Origin: Spirochaetales bacterium Spiro_05
Lineage (GTDB): Bacteria; Spirochaetota; Spirochaetia; Sphaerochaetales; Sphaerochaetaceae
Assembly: GCA_001603115.1 (NCBI GenBank)
Contig: LVBG01000011.1
Coordinates: 1-64,000, forward strand
Direction of reading: 5' to 3'
Length of the DNA: 64,000 nt
The notes under the pieces were generated by a model. The model was given only the letters and a program-made list of their open reading frames with translations, had not been told where the DNA came from and did no database searches. A program made the position numbers and the translations under genes. Positions 27,098-35,548 of this stretch are shown here, piece by piece (positions within the stretch are counted from its first letter, which is position 1; each line of letters opens with the position of its first letter).

Positions 27098-27280
27098 CAA
27101 AGCCTAGGACAAACGTCCTAGAGGATTTCCAGACAAACAACCGGTGGCGTGGGCATCGGCGCCCTTCTAGTATACAGATAAGGGAGCCTGCTTTCAGTAC
27201 AAGCGTTGTACGAAGTCAGGATTTTCCCCAAAAGTTTGGCACATATGTCTTGGACATATACAACGTAAGGAGGAATCTGT
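27098..27280 (+). promoter_or_regulatory. Palindrome-rich control region before the sugar ABC operon
   Basis: Three perfect dyads lie in 183 bp: CTAGGAC-N4-GTCCTAG (27104-27121), GTACAA-N3-TTGTAC (27197-27211) and ATATGTC-N3-GACATAT (27243-27259). TTGACA (27094-27099) overlaps the regulator stop codon, but its -10 is poor. TATACA (27257-27262) near the third dyad may be another -10. GGAGG precedes the binding-protein gene. The layout suits control by the preceding response regulator. Confidence 0.55.
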
Positions 27281-28633
27281 ATGAAACGGAACATGCGAAT
27301 TGTCGTAAGTTTTCTGCTGATCGCCTGTATGAGTTTCTCTCTGTTCGCCGCCGGACAGACCGAAGCTGCAAAGGCACCTGCACGCAAGGTCATCAACCTG
27401 TGGAGCTTCACCGATGAAGTCCCCAAGATGATCGACAAGTACAAGGAACTGAACCCCAATTGGGATTATGATGTGAACGTCACCATCATTGCCACCACCG
27501 ACGGTGCCTATCAGCCCGCACTTGATGCGGCATTGGCAGCAGGTGGGGCAAATGCACCTGACATCTACACTGCAGAATCCGCTTTTGTGTTGAAGTACAC
27601 CCAAGGTGATGCTTCCCATTTTGCGGCTCCCTACAAGTCCTTGGGCATCGATGTTGCCAAGAAGCTGAAGGAAGCTGACATCGCTCCCTACACCGTTGAG
27701 ATCGGCACCAACACCAAGGGTGATCTGGTCGGCTTGGGCTACCAGGCAACCGGCGGTGCATTCATCTATCGCCGCTCCATCGCAAAAGACGTCTGGGGCA
27801 CCGATGATCCAGCAGTCATCAAAACCAAGGTCGGACCGGGTTGGGACAAATTCTTCCAGGCTGCAGAAGACCTGAGAAAGAAAAACTACGCCATCATCAG
27901 CGGTGATGGAGACATCTGGCACGCCATCGAAGGCGCTTCTGCGAAGGGCTGGATTGTGGATGACAAGCTCTTCATCGATCCTGATCGCGAGATGTTCATC
28001 GACGTTGCAAAGACCATGCTTGAGAAGGGCTATCACAACGATACCCGTGACTGGACTGATGCATGGTTTGCCGACATGAAAGATGCTGGTGCCAAGAAAG
28101 TCTTCGGTTTCTTTGGTCCTGCATGGTTGATCAACTACGTCATGGCCGGCAACAGCGGCGGCACCAAGCCCGGTGAAGGCACCTATGGTGACTGGGCAGT
28201 TTGCGAACCTCCTGTGGGCTTCTTCTGGGGCGGCACGTGGTTGATCACCAACGACAAGAGCCCTGTCAAGGACGCAGTCGGCGACTTCATCGAATGGGTC
28301 ACCCTCGACAGCTCCGAGACTGGTCTGCAGTACTACTGGGCCAACGGCACCCTCAATGGGCCCGGCGGAACCAAGGACACTGTTGCCTCCGGTACGGTCA
28401 TGAAGAAGAGCGACGGCACCCTGCCGTTCCTCGGTGGACAGGATATGTTTGACGTATTCGTACCCGCCGGCGCCTTCGCCTCTGGAAGAAACAAGACCCA
28501 GTACGATGAGACCATCAACACTTACTGGCGTGACCAGGTCCGCTCTTACAGTGCAGGCAACAAGAGCCGCGCTGCAGCCATTGCTGAATTCAAGCAGCAG
28601 GTAGCTGACAACCTCGCCATCGCAGTCAAATAA
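27281..28633 (+). CDS. Sugar ABC transporter substrate-binding protein
   Basis: A 450-aa extracytoplasmic solute-binding protein of family 1 (MalE/UgpB type). A Sec signal peptide (FLLIACMSFSLFAAG) has no lipobox cysteine at the cleavage region, so the product is probably free in the periplasm. The mature start INLWSFTDEVPKMIDKY and the C-terminal lobe pattern (AWLINYVMAGN) fit carbohydrate binders. The substrate cannot be read from the sequence; the GH3 enzyme in the operon suggests a beta-glucoside or xylo-oligosaccharide. A strong AAGGAGG precedes the ATG. Confidence 0.9.
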   Translation: MKRNMRIVVSFLLIACMSFSLFAAGQTEAAKAPARKVINLWSFTDEVPKMIDKYKELNPNWDYDVNVTIIATTDGAYQPALDAALAAGGANAPDIYTAESAFVLKYTQGDASHFAAPYKSLGIDVAKKLKEADIAPYTVEIGTNTKGDLVGLGYQATGGAFIYRRSIAKDVWGTDDPAVIKTKVGPGWDKFFQAAEDLRKKNYAIISGDGDIWHAIEGASAKGWIVDDKLFIDPDREMFIDVAKTMLEKGYHNDTRDWTDAWFADMKDAGAKKVFGFFGPAWLINYVMAGNSGGTKPGEGTYGDWAVCEPPVGFFWGGTWLITNDKSPVKDAVGDFIEWVTLDSSETGLQYYWANGTLNGPGGTKDTVASGTVMKKSDGTLPFLGGQDMFDVFVPAGAFASGRNKTQYDETINTYWRDQVRSYSAGNKSRAAAIAEFKQQVADNLAIAVK

Positions 28634-28649
28634 CCTCTGATTGGTTTTG

Positions 28650-28680
28650 GGTGCAGGGGGAGCGCAACTCCTCCTGCACC
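28650..28680 (+). other. Stem-loop between the binding-protein and permease genes
   Basis: A 13-bp stem (GGTGCAGG plus GGGAG pairing with CTCCT plus CCTGCACC, one G-T pair) around a 5-base loop, without a U tract. Such structures after binding-protein genes commonly stabilise the upstream mRNA segment, so that binding protein is made in excess over permeases. That role is inferred. Confidence 0.6.
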
Positions 28681-28771
28681 TGCTGTCCTGCTCGCTTCTG
28701 GCATCATGAGGATGGAAGTCCTGACTTTGGCTCTGTTCGATGCACGGTAACACTTACTGGAGGATCTGCTC

Positions 28772-29737
28772 ATGCGCAATAAAGGCGTTAACTATGCGAA
28801 GTACGGATATATATTTTCCATTCCTTTCGTGCTTACATTTCTGATTTTCTCCCTCTATCCGACCATCTTTACTGCTGTCATTGGGTTTACTGACCTGCGG
28901 GGTATGGGAAGAACCGAATTCAATTTCCTCAAGCAGCCCTTTGACAACTTCGTCCTGATTCTGAACAATCCGACCTTCAGGAAGTCTTTGGGGACCACAG
29001 CTATCATCTGGTTGATGAACTTCATTCCCCAGATTCTGCTCTCCTTGTTACTGACCGCCTGGTTCACCACCCGTCGCTTCAAGATCAGGGGGCAGGGAGC
29101 CTTCAAGGTCTTGCTCTATATGCCAAACATCATCACTGCGGCAACCATCGCCATCCTGTTCAATTCACTCTTCGGTTATCCGAAGGGTCCGGTCAACGAC
29201 CTGTTCATGCGCTTCGGCTGGCTGGATGCACCGGCGAATTTCCACATGCAGAAGTGGACGGCTCGGGGTGTCGTCGCTTTCATCCAGTTCTGGATGTGGT
29301 ATGGCAACTCCATGATCGTTCTCATTGCCGGGGTGCTTGGCATCGATCCGACCCTCTTCGAGGCTGCCGAAATCGATGGGGCCACCTCCACGCAGATCTT
29401 CTTCAAGATCACCTTGCCCAGGCTCAAGACCATCCTGCTCTATGTCCTGATCACCAGCATGATCGGTGGCCTGCAGATGTTCGATATCCCTCGTCTCTTC
29501 TTGTGGGGAGGACCTGATAGTGCAACGCTCACCGCGAGCCTCTTCATCTACAACCAGGCCTTCAGCGGAAGCTACCTGTACAATCGAGCTGCAGCTGCAA
29601 GCATGATCATGTTTCTTATCATCGTCGTTCTTTCTGCCGCTCTCTTCCATCTCATGCGGGACAAGGATGAGGCCAAATTCAGAAAAGCAGAGAGACTGCG
29701 CATCCGTAATGCAAAGAAGCAGGGGGAGCTCGTATGA
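28772..29737 (+). CDS. Sugar ABC transporter permease (MalF type)
   Basis: A 321-aa inner-membrane permease with six predicted TM segments and the EAA loop (EAAEIDGATSTQIFFKITLPRL) that docks the ATPase. The N-terminus (YGYIFSIPFVLTFLIFSLYP) is typical of carbohydrate-uptake CUT1 permeases. GGAGG precedes the ATG. The gene overlaps the next permease by ATGA. Confidence 0.92.
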   Translation: MRNKGVNYAKYGYIFSIPFVLTFLIFSLYPTIFTAVIGFTDLRGMGRTEFNFLKQPFDNFVLILNNPTFRKSLGTTAIIWLMNFIPQILLSLLLTAWFTTRRFKIRGQGAFKVLLYMPNIITAATIAILFNSLFGYPKGPVNDLFMRFGWLDAPANFHMQKWTARGVVAFIQFWMWYGNSMIVLIAGVLGIDPTLFEAAEIDGATSTQIFFKITLPRLKTILLYVLITSMIGGLQMFDIPRLFLWGGPDSATLTASLFIYNQAFSGSYLYNRAAAASMIMFLIIVVLSAALFHLMRDKDEAKFRKAERLRIRNAKKQGELV

Positions 29738-30579
29738 AAAGCCTGAAAGCATCCACCAACATCACCAAGACCATCATCTACGTTGTCTGCATCTTTCTTG
29801 CAATCCTCAGCGTCTTCCCCTTCTTGGTTATGTTCATCAACGCTACCCGCAGCACCTTCCAGATTCAGCAGGATTCAGTCTCACTGCTCCCTTCCAAATA
29901 CTTGGCGAGCAACTGGGCTGTTTTCAAAGGAAAGAGTTTCAATCCGGTCGTTGGTTTTGTGAACTCAATGCTGAGTAGCGGCGGGGCAACGCTGTGCGCC
30001 GTCTACTTCTCCTCGTTGACAGCCTATGCGCTGGTCGCGTATAGCTGGAAACTGCGTCAGCCGTTCTTCACCTTCATCCTGGCAGTGCTGATGATACCGG
30101 CACAAGTGACAGGCATCGGCTTCTATCAGTTCATGTACCGAATTGGTTGGACAAACAGCCTCTTGCCGCTGATTTTCCCGGCGATAGCCTCTCCGTCCAT
30201 GGTTTTCTTCATGCGTCAGTACCTGATGGCGACCCTCTCGCTCGATATCGTCAATTCAGCCCGTATCGATGGGGCGGGGGAGTTCTATACCTTCAACCGT
30301 ATCATTCTTCCGATCATGAAGCCGGCGATGGCCACCCAGGCGATCTTTACCTTTGTGTTCAGCTGGAACAGCTTGTTCATCCCGTTGATCCTCTTGACCA
30401 ACAGCAAGAAGTACACCATGCCGATCATGGTGAGCTTGCTGCGCGGTGACATCTACAAGACTGAATATGGTGCGGTCTATCTTGGCTTGTCCCTGACAGT
30501 CCTTCCCTTGTTTGTGATTTATTTCCTCCTTTCCAAGTACATCATTGCAGGTGTAGCCTTGGGAGCTCTGAAGGAGTAA
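29734..30579 (+). CDS. Sugar ABC transporter permease (MalG type)
   Basis: A 281-aa CUT1 permease partner with six TM segments and the EAA loop (NSARIDGAGEFYTFNRIILPIM). The C-terminus ends in the family-typical GALKE. No ATP-binding subunit is encoded in the operon, so a shared MsmK/UgpC-type ATPase encoded elsewhere must energise it. A small CCCC/GGGG hairpin lies between this gene and the GH3 gene (about 30588-30601). Confidence 0.92.
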   Translation: MKSLKASTNITKTIIYVVCIFLAILSVFPFLVMFINATRSTFQIQQDSVSLLPSKYLASNWAVFKGKSFNPVVGFVNSMLSSGGATLCAVYFSSLTAYALVAYSWKLRQPFFTFILAVLMIPAQVTGIGFYQFMYRIGWTNSLLPLIFPAIASPSMVFFMRQYLMATLSLDIVNSARIDGAGEFYTFNRIILPIMKPAMATQAIFTFVFSWNSLFIPLILLTNSKKYTMPIMVSLLRGDIYKTEYGAVYLGLSLTVLPLFVIYFLLSKYIIAGVALGALKE

Positions 30580-30624
30580 GTGTGTACTCCCCGTGTGGGG
30601 GAATTTGGTAAGGAGTTTGAATAC

Positions 30625-32982
30625 ATGCAGCAGAATCGAGAGCGGGCCGTTGAGCTCCTGAAGAAGATGACTATCGAAGAAAAAGTCGCCCAATTGGTAT
30701 CTGCGTGGCTGGAAATAGACTTGGATGGAACCTTTGCTGTACGTGAGTATGGGGCAAAGGAGAGCCTGAAGGGCGATTTGCACAAGCAGGTGCTCGGCAA
30801 GGGCATCGGGCAGCTGACCAGACCCTACGGGACGATGGCCAACGATGCGCATCTCCAAGCCAAGGCCATCAACAAGATTCAGCGCTACTTGGTAAAGGAG
30901 ACTCGGCTCGGTATCCCTGCCATGCTCCACGAAGAGTGTCTTACCGGAGCGATGGTCAAGGGGGCGACGGTTTTCCCGTCCGCCCTGAACTATGGCTCTA
31001 CATGGGATCCCCAGCTTGTGGGGCAGGTCTCCAAGGCCATTGGTGAGGAGCTGCGCAGCCTGGGTATCCACCAAGGGCTCGCTCCTGTTCTTGATGTCGC
31101 TCGTGATGCTCGTTGGGGCAGACTGGAAGAGACTTTCAGTGAAGACCCCTATCTGTGCGGCATGATGGGCATCTCATATGTCAAGGGATTGCAAGGAACC
31201 AAGCGGACCCCGTTGGCGACGCTCAAGCACTTTGTCGGCCACTCCTATGGGGAGGGGGCTAGAAACCACGCTCCGGTACACATCGGTCCAAGGGAGCTGC
31301 TCAACACCTTTGCACTTCCCTTTGAGATGGTGGTCAAGCACGCTCATCCAGGCTCGGTCATGCCGGCATATCACGATATTGATGGAATCCCGTGCACCAG
31401 CAACAAGGCCTTGGTGACGGACTTGCTGAAGAAACAGTGGGGCTTCGATGGGTTGGTGGTCGGCGACTATGAGGCGGTGGTGCAGCTTTTGTATGACCAC
31501 AGGGTTGCTTCTGATATGGCAGAGGCTGCCGCCCTTGCATTCAATGCCGGAATGGATATCGAACTTCCGGGCTTCACCGTCTTCAAGGAAGGTTTGATCG
31601 AGGCTCTCTATCGGGGCTTGGTCTCTGACAAAGCACTCGACGATGCAGTGCTGAGGGTATTGGAAGAGAAGTATCGCCAAGGGCTGTTCGAGCAGCCGTA
31701 CATCCAGGAAGATGCAATCGACCTGAATTCTGAGAAGAACCACAAGCTTGCGGTTAAGGTGGCAGAAGCTTCAATGGTTCTGCTGAAGAATGAGGGCCTG
31801 CTTCCCTTGAAGAGCGGCAAGCGTATCGCCCTTGTAGGCCCGCTCGCTGACCATCCGTATGCCATGTTCGGTGGCTACAGCCCACCGGTGCATCTGCAAG
31901 GCTCCCATGGGCCTGAGGAGACGCTGCCTTCCTCGACGATGACGATCAAGGAAGCGCTTGAGCTGTACGCCAAGGAGTGCCAGCTGACCTTTGAACCGGG
32001 GTGCATGCTCTACGAGAATCAGGTCGAACGGGCCATATTCTTCCCAGGAGATGTTCAGGAGCAGGATACTCCCTCCTCACATGAGCTGAGCAAGGATACA
32101 CGCAGGATCAGCAGGGCGGTGGAAGCGGTGCAACATGCCGATCTTGCTGTTTTGGTGGTAGGGGATCTTGCCGGTCTTTTCCAAAACGGAACAGTAGGCG
32201 AGGGCTCTGATACCGCAAGCCTGAAACTGCCTGGAATTCAGGAAGAGCTGCTCAACAGCGTGCTCGCCACGGGAAAACCTGTTGTGGTGGTTCTTGTAAG
32301 CGGAAGGCCCTATGCGATTGAGGAAGCCGTACAGAAAGCTGGTGCAATCCTGGCAACCTGGCTGCCCGGAGAAGGCGGAGGGGAAGCGGTGGCTCGTACT
32401 CTAGTGGGTTTGAACAACCCTGGGGGGAAGAGTCCGCTCTCCTTCCCCAAGACAGCAGGTGCTATGCCCTACACCTACAACTTTGCCAAGAAGGCAGGGG
32501 GGCTTCCCCGTCAGAAACAGTTTGGGGCCAACTTCCCCTTCGGTCATGGGCTGAGTTACACCAGCTTTGCTTGGGATGATTTTGTCTTGGAGAACCCGAT
32601 GGTGGGCACTGATGGGGAGTTCGTCTTCTCGCTTACCGTGAGGAACATCGGCGATGTTGCGGGAGATGAGGTGGTACAGGTCTATATCCATGACCAGATG
32701 GCTTCCATCGTCCGTCCGGTGAAAGAGCTCAAGGCATTTGCACGTCTCCATCTTGAAGCTGGGGAGAAGAAAAAAGTGACCTTTACCCTTCCGGTGGACC
32801 TGTTCTCCTTTGTTGGGGAGCAGATGCAGCGGGTCCTTGAATGCGGGAGCTTCGACCTGATGGTTGGAAGAAGCAGTGAGGATCTGGTATTTGTTCGTGA
32901 GCTATCGATCCTCGGGGAGTCTGCTGTGCTGGCCAAACAGTGGCATTGCCTCTCCTCGGTGGTCGTTTCGAGTACTGACTGA
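30625..32982 (+). CDS. Glycoside hydrolase family 3 (beta-glucosidase/beta-xylosidase)
   Basis: A 785-aa exo-glycosidase. The N-terminal barrel shows LAPVLDVARDARWGRLEETFSEDP and KHFVGH; the nucleophile is Asp281 (GFDGLVVGDYEAV). The C-terminal alpha/beta sandwich carries EASMVLLKNEGLLPL, the general acid/base loop region (TVGEGSDTASL), and a fibronectin III-like domain at about 680-770 (RNIGDVAGDEVVQVYI). No signal peptide, so it acts inside the cell on imported oligosaccharides. AAGGAG precedes the ATG at 30625; an upstream in-frame ATG lacks one. It is the last gene of the sugar operon. Confidence 0.92.
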   Translation: MQQNRERAVELLKKMTIEEKVAQLVSAWLEIDLDGTFAVREYGAKESLKGDLHKQVLGKGIGQLTRPYGTMANDAHLQAKAINKIQRYLVKETRLGIPAMLHEECLTGAMVKGATVFPSALNYGSTWDPQLVGQVSKAIGEELRSLGIHQGLAPVLDVARDARWGRLEETFSEDPYLCGMMGISYVKGLQGTKRTPLATLKHFVGHSYGEGARNHAPVHIGPRELLNTFALPFEMVVKHAHPGSVMPAYHDIDGIPCTSNKALVTDLLKKQWGFDGLVVGDYEAVVQLLYDHRVASDMAEAAALAFNAGMDIELPGFTVFKEGLIEALYRGLVSDKALDDAVLRVLEEKYRQGLFEQPYIQEDAIDLNSEKNHKLAVKVAEASMVLLKNEGLLPLKSGKRIALVGPLADHPYAMFGGYSPPVHLQGSHGPEETLPSSTMTIKEALELYAKECQLTFEPGCMLYENQVERAIFFPGDVQEQDTPSSHELSKDTRRISRAVEAVQHADLAVLVVGDLAGLFQNGTVGEGSDTASLKLPGIQEELLNSVLATGKPVVVVLVSGRPYAIEEAVQKAGAILATWLPGEGGGEAVARTLVGLNNPGGKSPLSFPKTAGAMPYTYNFAKKAGGLPRQKQFGANFPFGHGLSYTSFAWDDFVLENPMVGTDGEFVFSLTVRNIGDVAGDEVVQVYIHDQMASIVRPVKELKAFARLHLEAGEKKKVTFTLPVDLFSFVGEQMQRVLECGSFDLMVGRSSEDLVFVRELSILGESAVLAKQWHCLSSVVVSSTD

Positions 32983-33018
32983 CCGTTTGTTTGATGCTTT
33001 TTTTACCTCCACCTCCGG

Positions 33019-33053
33019 CACCTTGTCTGGTATTCACGCAACCAGGCAGGGTG
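33019..33053 (+). terminator. Probable terminator of the sugar operon
   Basis: A 12-bp stem (CACCTTGTCTGG with CCAGGCAGGGTG, two T-G pairs) with an 11-base loop, 36 bp after the GH3 stop. Only a weak T run follows (TCACTTTATT), so termination may be incomplete. Confidence 0.5.
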
Positions 33054-33082
33054 TCACTTTATTGGCGAAGGTCTCCAACTTC

Positions 33083-33110
33083 TTGCATTTCAGGTAAACT
33101 GGTCTATCAT
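33083..33110 (+). promoter_or_regulatory. Promoter of the Memo-AMMECR1-radical SAM operon
   Basis: TTGCAT (33083-33088), a 16-bp spacer and TATCAT (33105-33110). The start is near 33117, with AAGGAG following before the ATG at 33143. Confidence 0.6.
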
Positions 33111-33142
33111 GGAAACCAGACAGAGTAAGGAGATGCCATCGT

Positions 33143-33991
33143 ATGATACGACAAGCCCTGTACGCCGGTTCCTGGTATCCAGCAGAAGCGAAGGATCTGC
33201 AAGCATTGGTCGCCCAATCCCTCGAAGAGGCACGAAAGAGAGCCACCTATCAGCGGGGGCCTTATCGGTTTGCTGTCTTGCCCCACGCAGGGCTCTTCTA
33301 CTCGAAGGCGGGAATTGCTCCATTTTTCAACGCTTCGTACCCTGACCTGGAGCGTATCCTCATCGTTGGTCCCAGCCACTATGCAAACCTCAAGAGCGAC
33401 CTCCTTGCATCTGCACCCCTTTCTGGATGCCAGACGCCTCTGGGTCTTCTGGAAAGCTTCAACCTGGGTTCAGCCCAGGACAAGTATTTTTCAGCCATCC
33501 AAAGCGAGCATGCCCTGGAGATGGTTCTTCCTTATATTGCCAGCATGAGCAATCCTCCCAAGGTGGGTCTTGCCCTGATCTCCCACTTCTCCGAGCCTTC
33601 ACACATTCACACCATTGCCGATCAGTTGCTCAGTGAATTGGGGGAGGAGCATCTTCGTTCAGGCAACACAGCGGTGATCGCGAGCAGTGATTTCACCCAT
33701 TACGGACCGCGATTCGGCTATACCCCCTACCAAAATGGAGCTCCCAAGAAGGTACGGGAAGATGATCTTGCACTCTCGCACCTACTGTGTGAGGGAAGGG
33801 TGGAGGATGCGTTTTCCTTCTGTGCCGCGCATCGAAGCACCGTCTGTGGGTATGCACCTGCCTTGGTGGTGTCTGAGCTTGCCCACCGCCTGAAGTGCAC
33901 CGGTTGGGTTGCCGACTACTACACCTCCCAGGACATCAGCTTTTCCGAAGATGCCAACTTTGTTGCATATTCCACCATTCTCTGGAGGTGA
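33143..33991 (+). CDS. amrB: Memo-family protein (AmmeMemoRadiSam system protein B)
   Basis: A 282-aa Memo protein related in fold to non-haem-iron extradiol dioxygenases. It has the N-terminal AGSWYPA, LPHAGLFYSKAGIA, GPSHYANL and SSDFTHYGPRFGY motifs, which supply the histidines and aspartate of the presumed metal site, and the conserved cysteine in RSTVCGYAPA. The biochemical role of bacterial Memo is not established. AAGGAG lies 10 bases before the ATG. It is followed by its usual partners AMMECR1 and a radical SAM enzyme. Confidence 0.92.
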   Translation: MIRQALYAGSWYPAEAKDLQALVAQSLEEARKRATYQRGPYRFAVLPHAGLFYSKAGIAPFFNASYPDLERILIVGPSHYANLKSDLLASAPLSGCQTPLGLLESFNLGSAQDKYFSAIQSEHALEMVLPYIASMSNPPKVGLALISHFSEPSHIHTIADQLLSELGEEHLRSGNTAVIASSDFTHYGPRFGYTPYQNGAPKKVREDDLALSHLLCEGRVEDAFSFCAAHRSTVCGYAPALVVSELAHRLKCTGWVADYYTSQDISFSEDANFVAYSTILWR

Positions 33992-33996
33992 TGGGG

Positions 33997-34557
33997 ATGA
34001 CCAAGCAGGTACAGAAAACGTTGCTGCTGCTGGCTCGCGAGGCGATTGCTGGTACGCTTGCCCATGCTGCACAGCCAGTGTATGAGCAGCTGAAGCGAGA
34101 GAAGAAGAGCCCCTACACCCAAGAGTTGGGTGCATTTGTCACGCTCCACACCCAAGAAGGGGAGCTGAGGGGGTGCATCGGCAATCTGTGGGGGGTGAGC
34201 CCGCTCTATCAGATGATACCCGATCTTGCACGCCAAGCCGCCTTCTCAGACCCCAGGTTCAGGCCGATAAGTGAGGAAGAGCTCCCCTCCTTGGTGCTTG
34301 AGATCAGCATCTTGAGCAAGATGCAGGTGTTGCAGGATTGGCGTGACATCCGTCTTGGCAGCGACGGGGTGCTCCTCACCCACCACTATCACCGAGCGGT
34401 GTTCCTTCCCCAGGTAGCAACCGAACAGGGCTGGGACCTGGAGACCATGCTGCGGCAGCTGTGCCGAAAGGCAGGCCTTCCAGATCTTGCCTACACCGAT
34501 GAGCTCTGCCGCTTTGAGGTGTTCCAAGCTGAGGTGTTCGATGAGACTTCAGTGTGA
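33997..34557 (+). CDS. amrA: AMMECR1-domain protein (AmmeMemoRadiSam system protein A)
   Basis: A 186-aa protein with the AMMECR1 hallmark GAFVTLHTQEGELRGCIGNL and the downstream ARQAAFSDPRFRPISEEEL, LEISILSKM and LPQVATEQGWDLETML segments. Its function is unknown. An ATG at 33991 lies only 2 bases from GGAGG, whereas that at 33997 has the right spacing and is chosen. It overlaps the radical SAM gene by 17 bp. Confidence 0.92.
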   Translation: MTKQVQKTLLLLAREAIAGTLAHAAQPVYEQLKREKKSPYTQELGAFVTLHTQEGELRGCIGNLWGVSPLYQMIPDLARQAAFSDPRFRPISEEELPSLVLEISILSKMQVLQDWRDIRLGSDGVLLTHHYHRAVFLPQVATEQGWDLETMLRQLCRKAGLPDLAYTDELCRFEVFQAEVFDETSV

Positions 34558-35503
34558 CTTCTGTTATCACCATTGCCGTCTGGATGAGGGCGAACGAGGC
34601 CTTTGCTCGGTTCGGGAACAGAAAGGCGGGGTGTTGGTCACCCGATCGTATGGGGAGCTTGTCGCCCTCGCAGTAGACCCGGTTGAGAAGAAGCCGCTCT
34701 ATCACTTTCTCCCATTCACCAAAACGCTCTCGCTGGCCATGTTTGGTTGCAACCTCAGCTGTGCCTTTTGCCAGAACCACCAGATCAGCCAGGCAGGGTA
34801 TGAGGATGGGCATGTGCATCGGTATGTCGATGCAAAAGCGATTCCCCTTTCGGCCAATGAGATGAGCTGCCCTTCGGTGAGCTTCACCTACAGTGAGCCG
34901 CTGGTCTGGCAGGACTACCTGATGGAGGTGGCCACTGCATGTAAGGAAGCATCCCTTGCAACCATCATGGTTACCAACGGCACCTTCAGCGAGCAAGCCC
35001 TCATTCGCCTTCCCCCTCTCATCGATGCCTTCAACATCGATGTCAAAGGGGATGAGCCGTTCTACAAAAGCATGTGCAACGGCAGCCTCAAGCCGGTGCT
35101 CAGGGGTCTTGAGGTATTGGCGAGAAGCTCAGCGCACGTGGAAGTGACCACCATGGTGATGGAGAGCCGACACACCTTGGAGGACATCCGGACCTTGGCC
35201 AAGCGGCTGGGCAATCTAGGCGTGCAGGTCTGGCATCTGAGCCGGTACTTTCCCCGCTATCGGTGTACCGACCCACCTACCAGCGAAGCATTCTTGCAAG
35301 AAGCGCTTTCGGTTGCTTCCCTCTCCTCCATACCCTATGTGTATGCGGGTAACTCTTCGCTTGGCCAAGGGACCTATTGCCCGTCCTGCCATACGCTTCT
35401 GATCGAAGACAGGATGGCTGGAAATGCAGGTTATGCAAAGCCGCTTGATGGTGGGGTCTGCCCACAGTGCGGGGCTGCAATCTACGGCCGCTTCAAAGCA
35501 TGA
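34541..35503 (+). CDS. amrS: AmmeMemoRadiSam system radical SAM enzyme
   Basis: A 320-aa radical SAM protein. A leading Cys/His cluster (CDFCYHHCRLDEGERGLC) precedes the cluster motif CNLSCAFCQN. The middle shows TYSEPLVWQDYLMEV and FNIDVKGD, typical of PflA-like activases. A C-terminal zinc-ribbon-like region has CPSC and CPQC pairs. The enzyme's substrate is not known. A longer frame reaches 34487, but the ATG at 34541 has GAGG upstream and starts the conserved region. The overlap with amrA indicates coupled synthesis. Confidence 0.92.
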   Translation: MRLQCDFCYHHCRLDEGERGLCSVREQKGGVLVTRSYGELVALAVDPVEKKPLYHFLPFTKTLSLAMFGCNLSCAFCQNHQISQAGYEDGHVHRYVDAKAIPLSANEMSCPSVSFTYSEPLVWQDYLMEVATACKEASLATIMVTNGTFSEQALIRLPPLIDAFNIDVKGDEPFYKSMCNGSLKPVLRGLEVLARSSAHVEVTTMVMESRHTLEDIRTLAKRLGNLGVQVWHLSRYFPRYRCTDPPTSEAFLQEALSVASLSSIPYVYAGNSSLGQGTYCPSCHTLLIEDRMAGNAGYAKPLDGGVCPQCGAAIYGRFKA

Positions 35504-35548
35504 CAGAGTCAAGCTTTTCCGATATACTCGGCCTTTCAGGAGAAAGGC

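Noticed and set aside
27194..28753. Long minus-strand open frame opposite the sugar-binding protein gene
   Set aside because: Low-stop shadow caused by high-GC codon use; no motifs or ribosome-binding site, and it crosses regulatory DNA and a hairpin.
30580..30624. Earlier start of the GH3 gene at 30580
   Set aside because: The frame is open, but AAGGAG stands nine bases before the ATG at 30625 and the extra residues are not family sequence.
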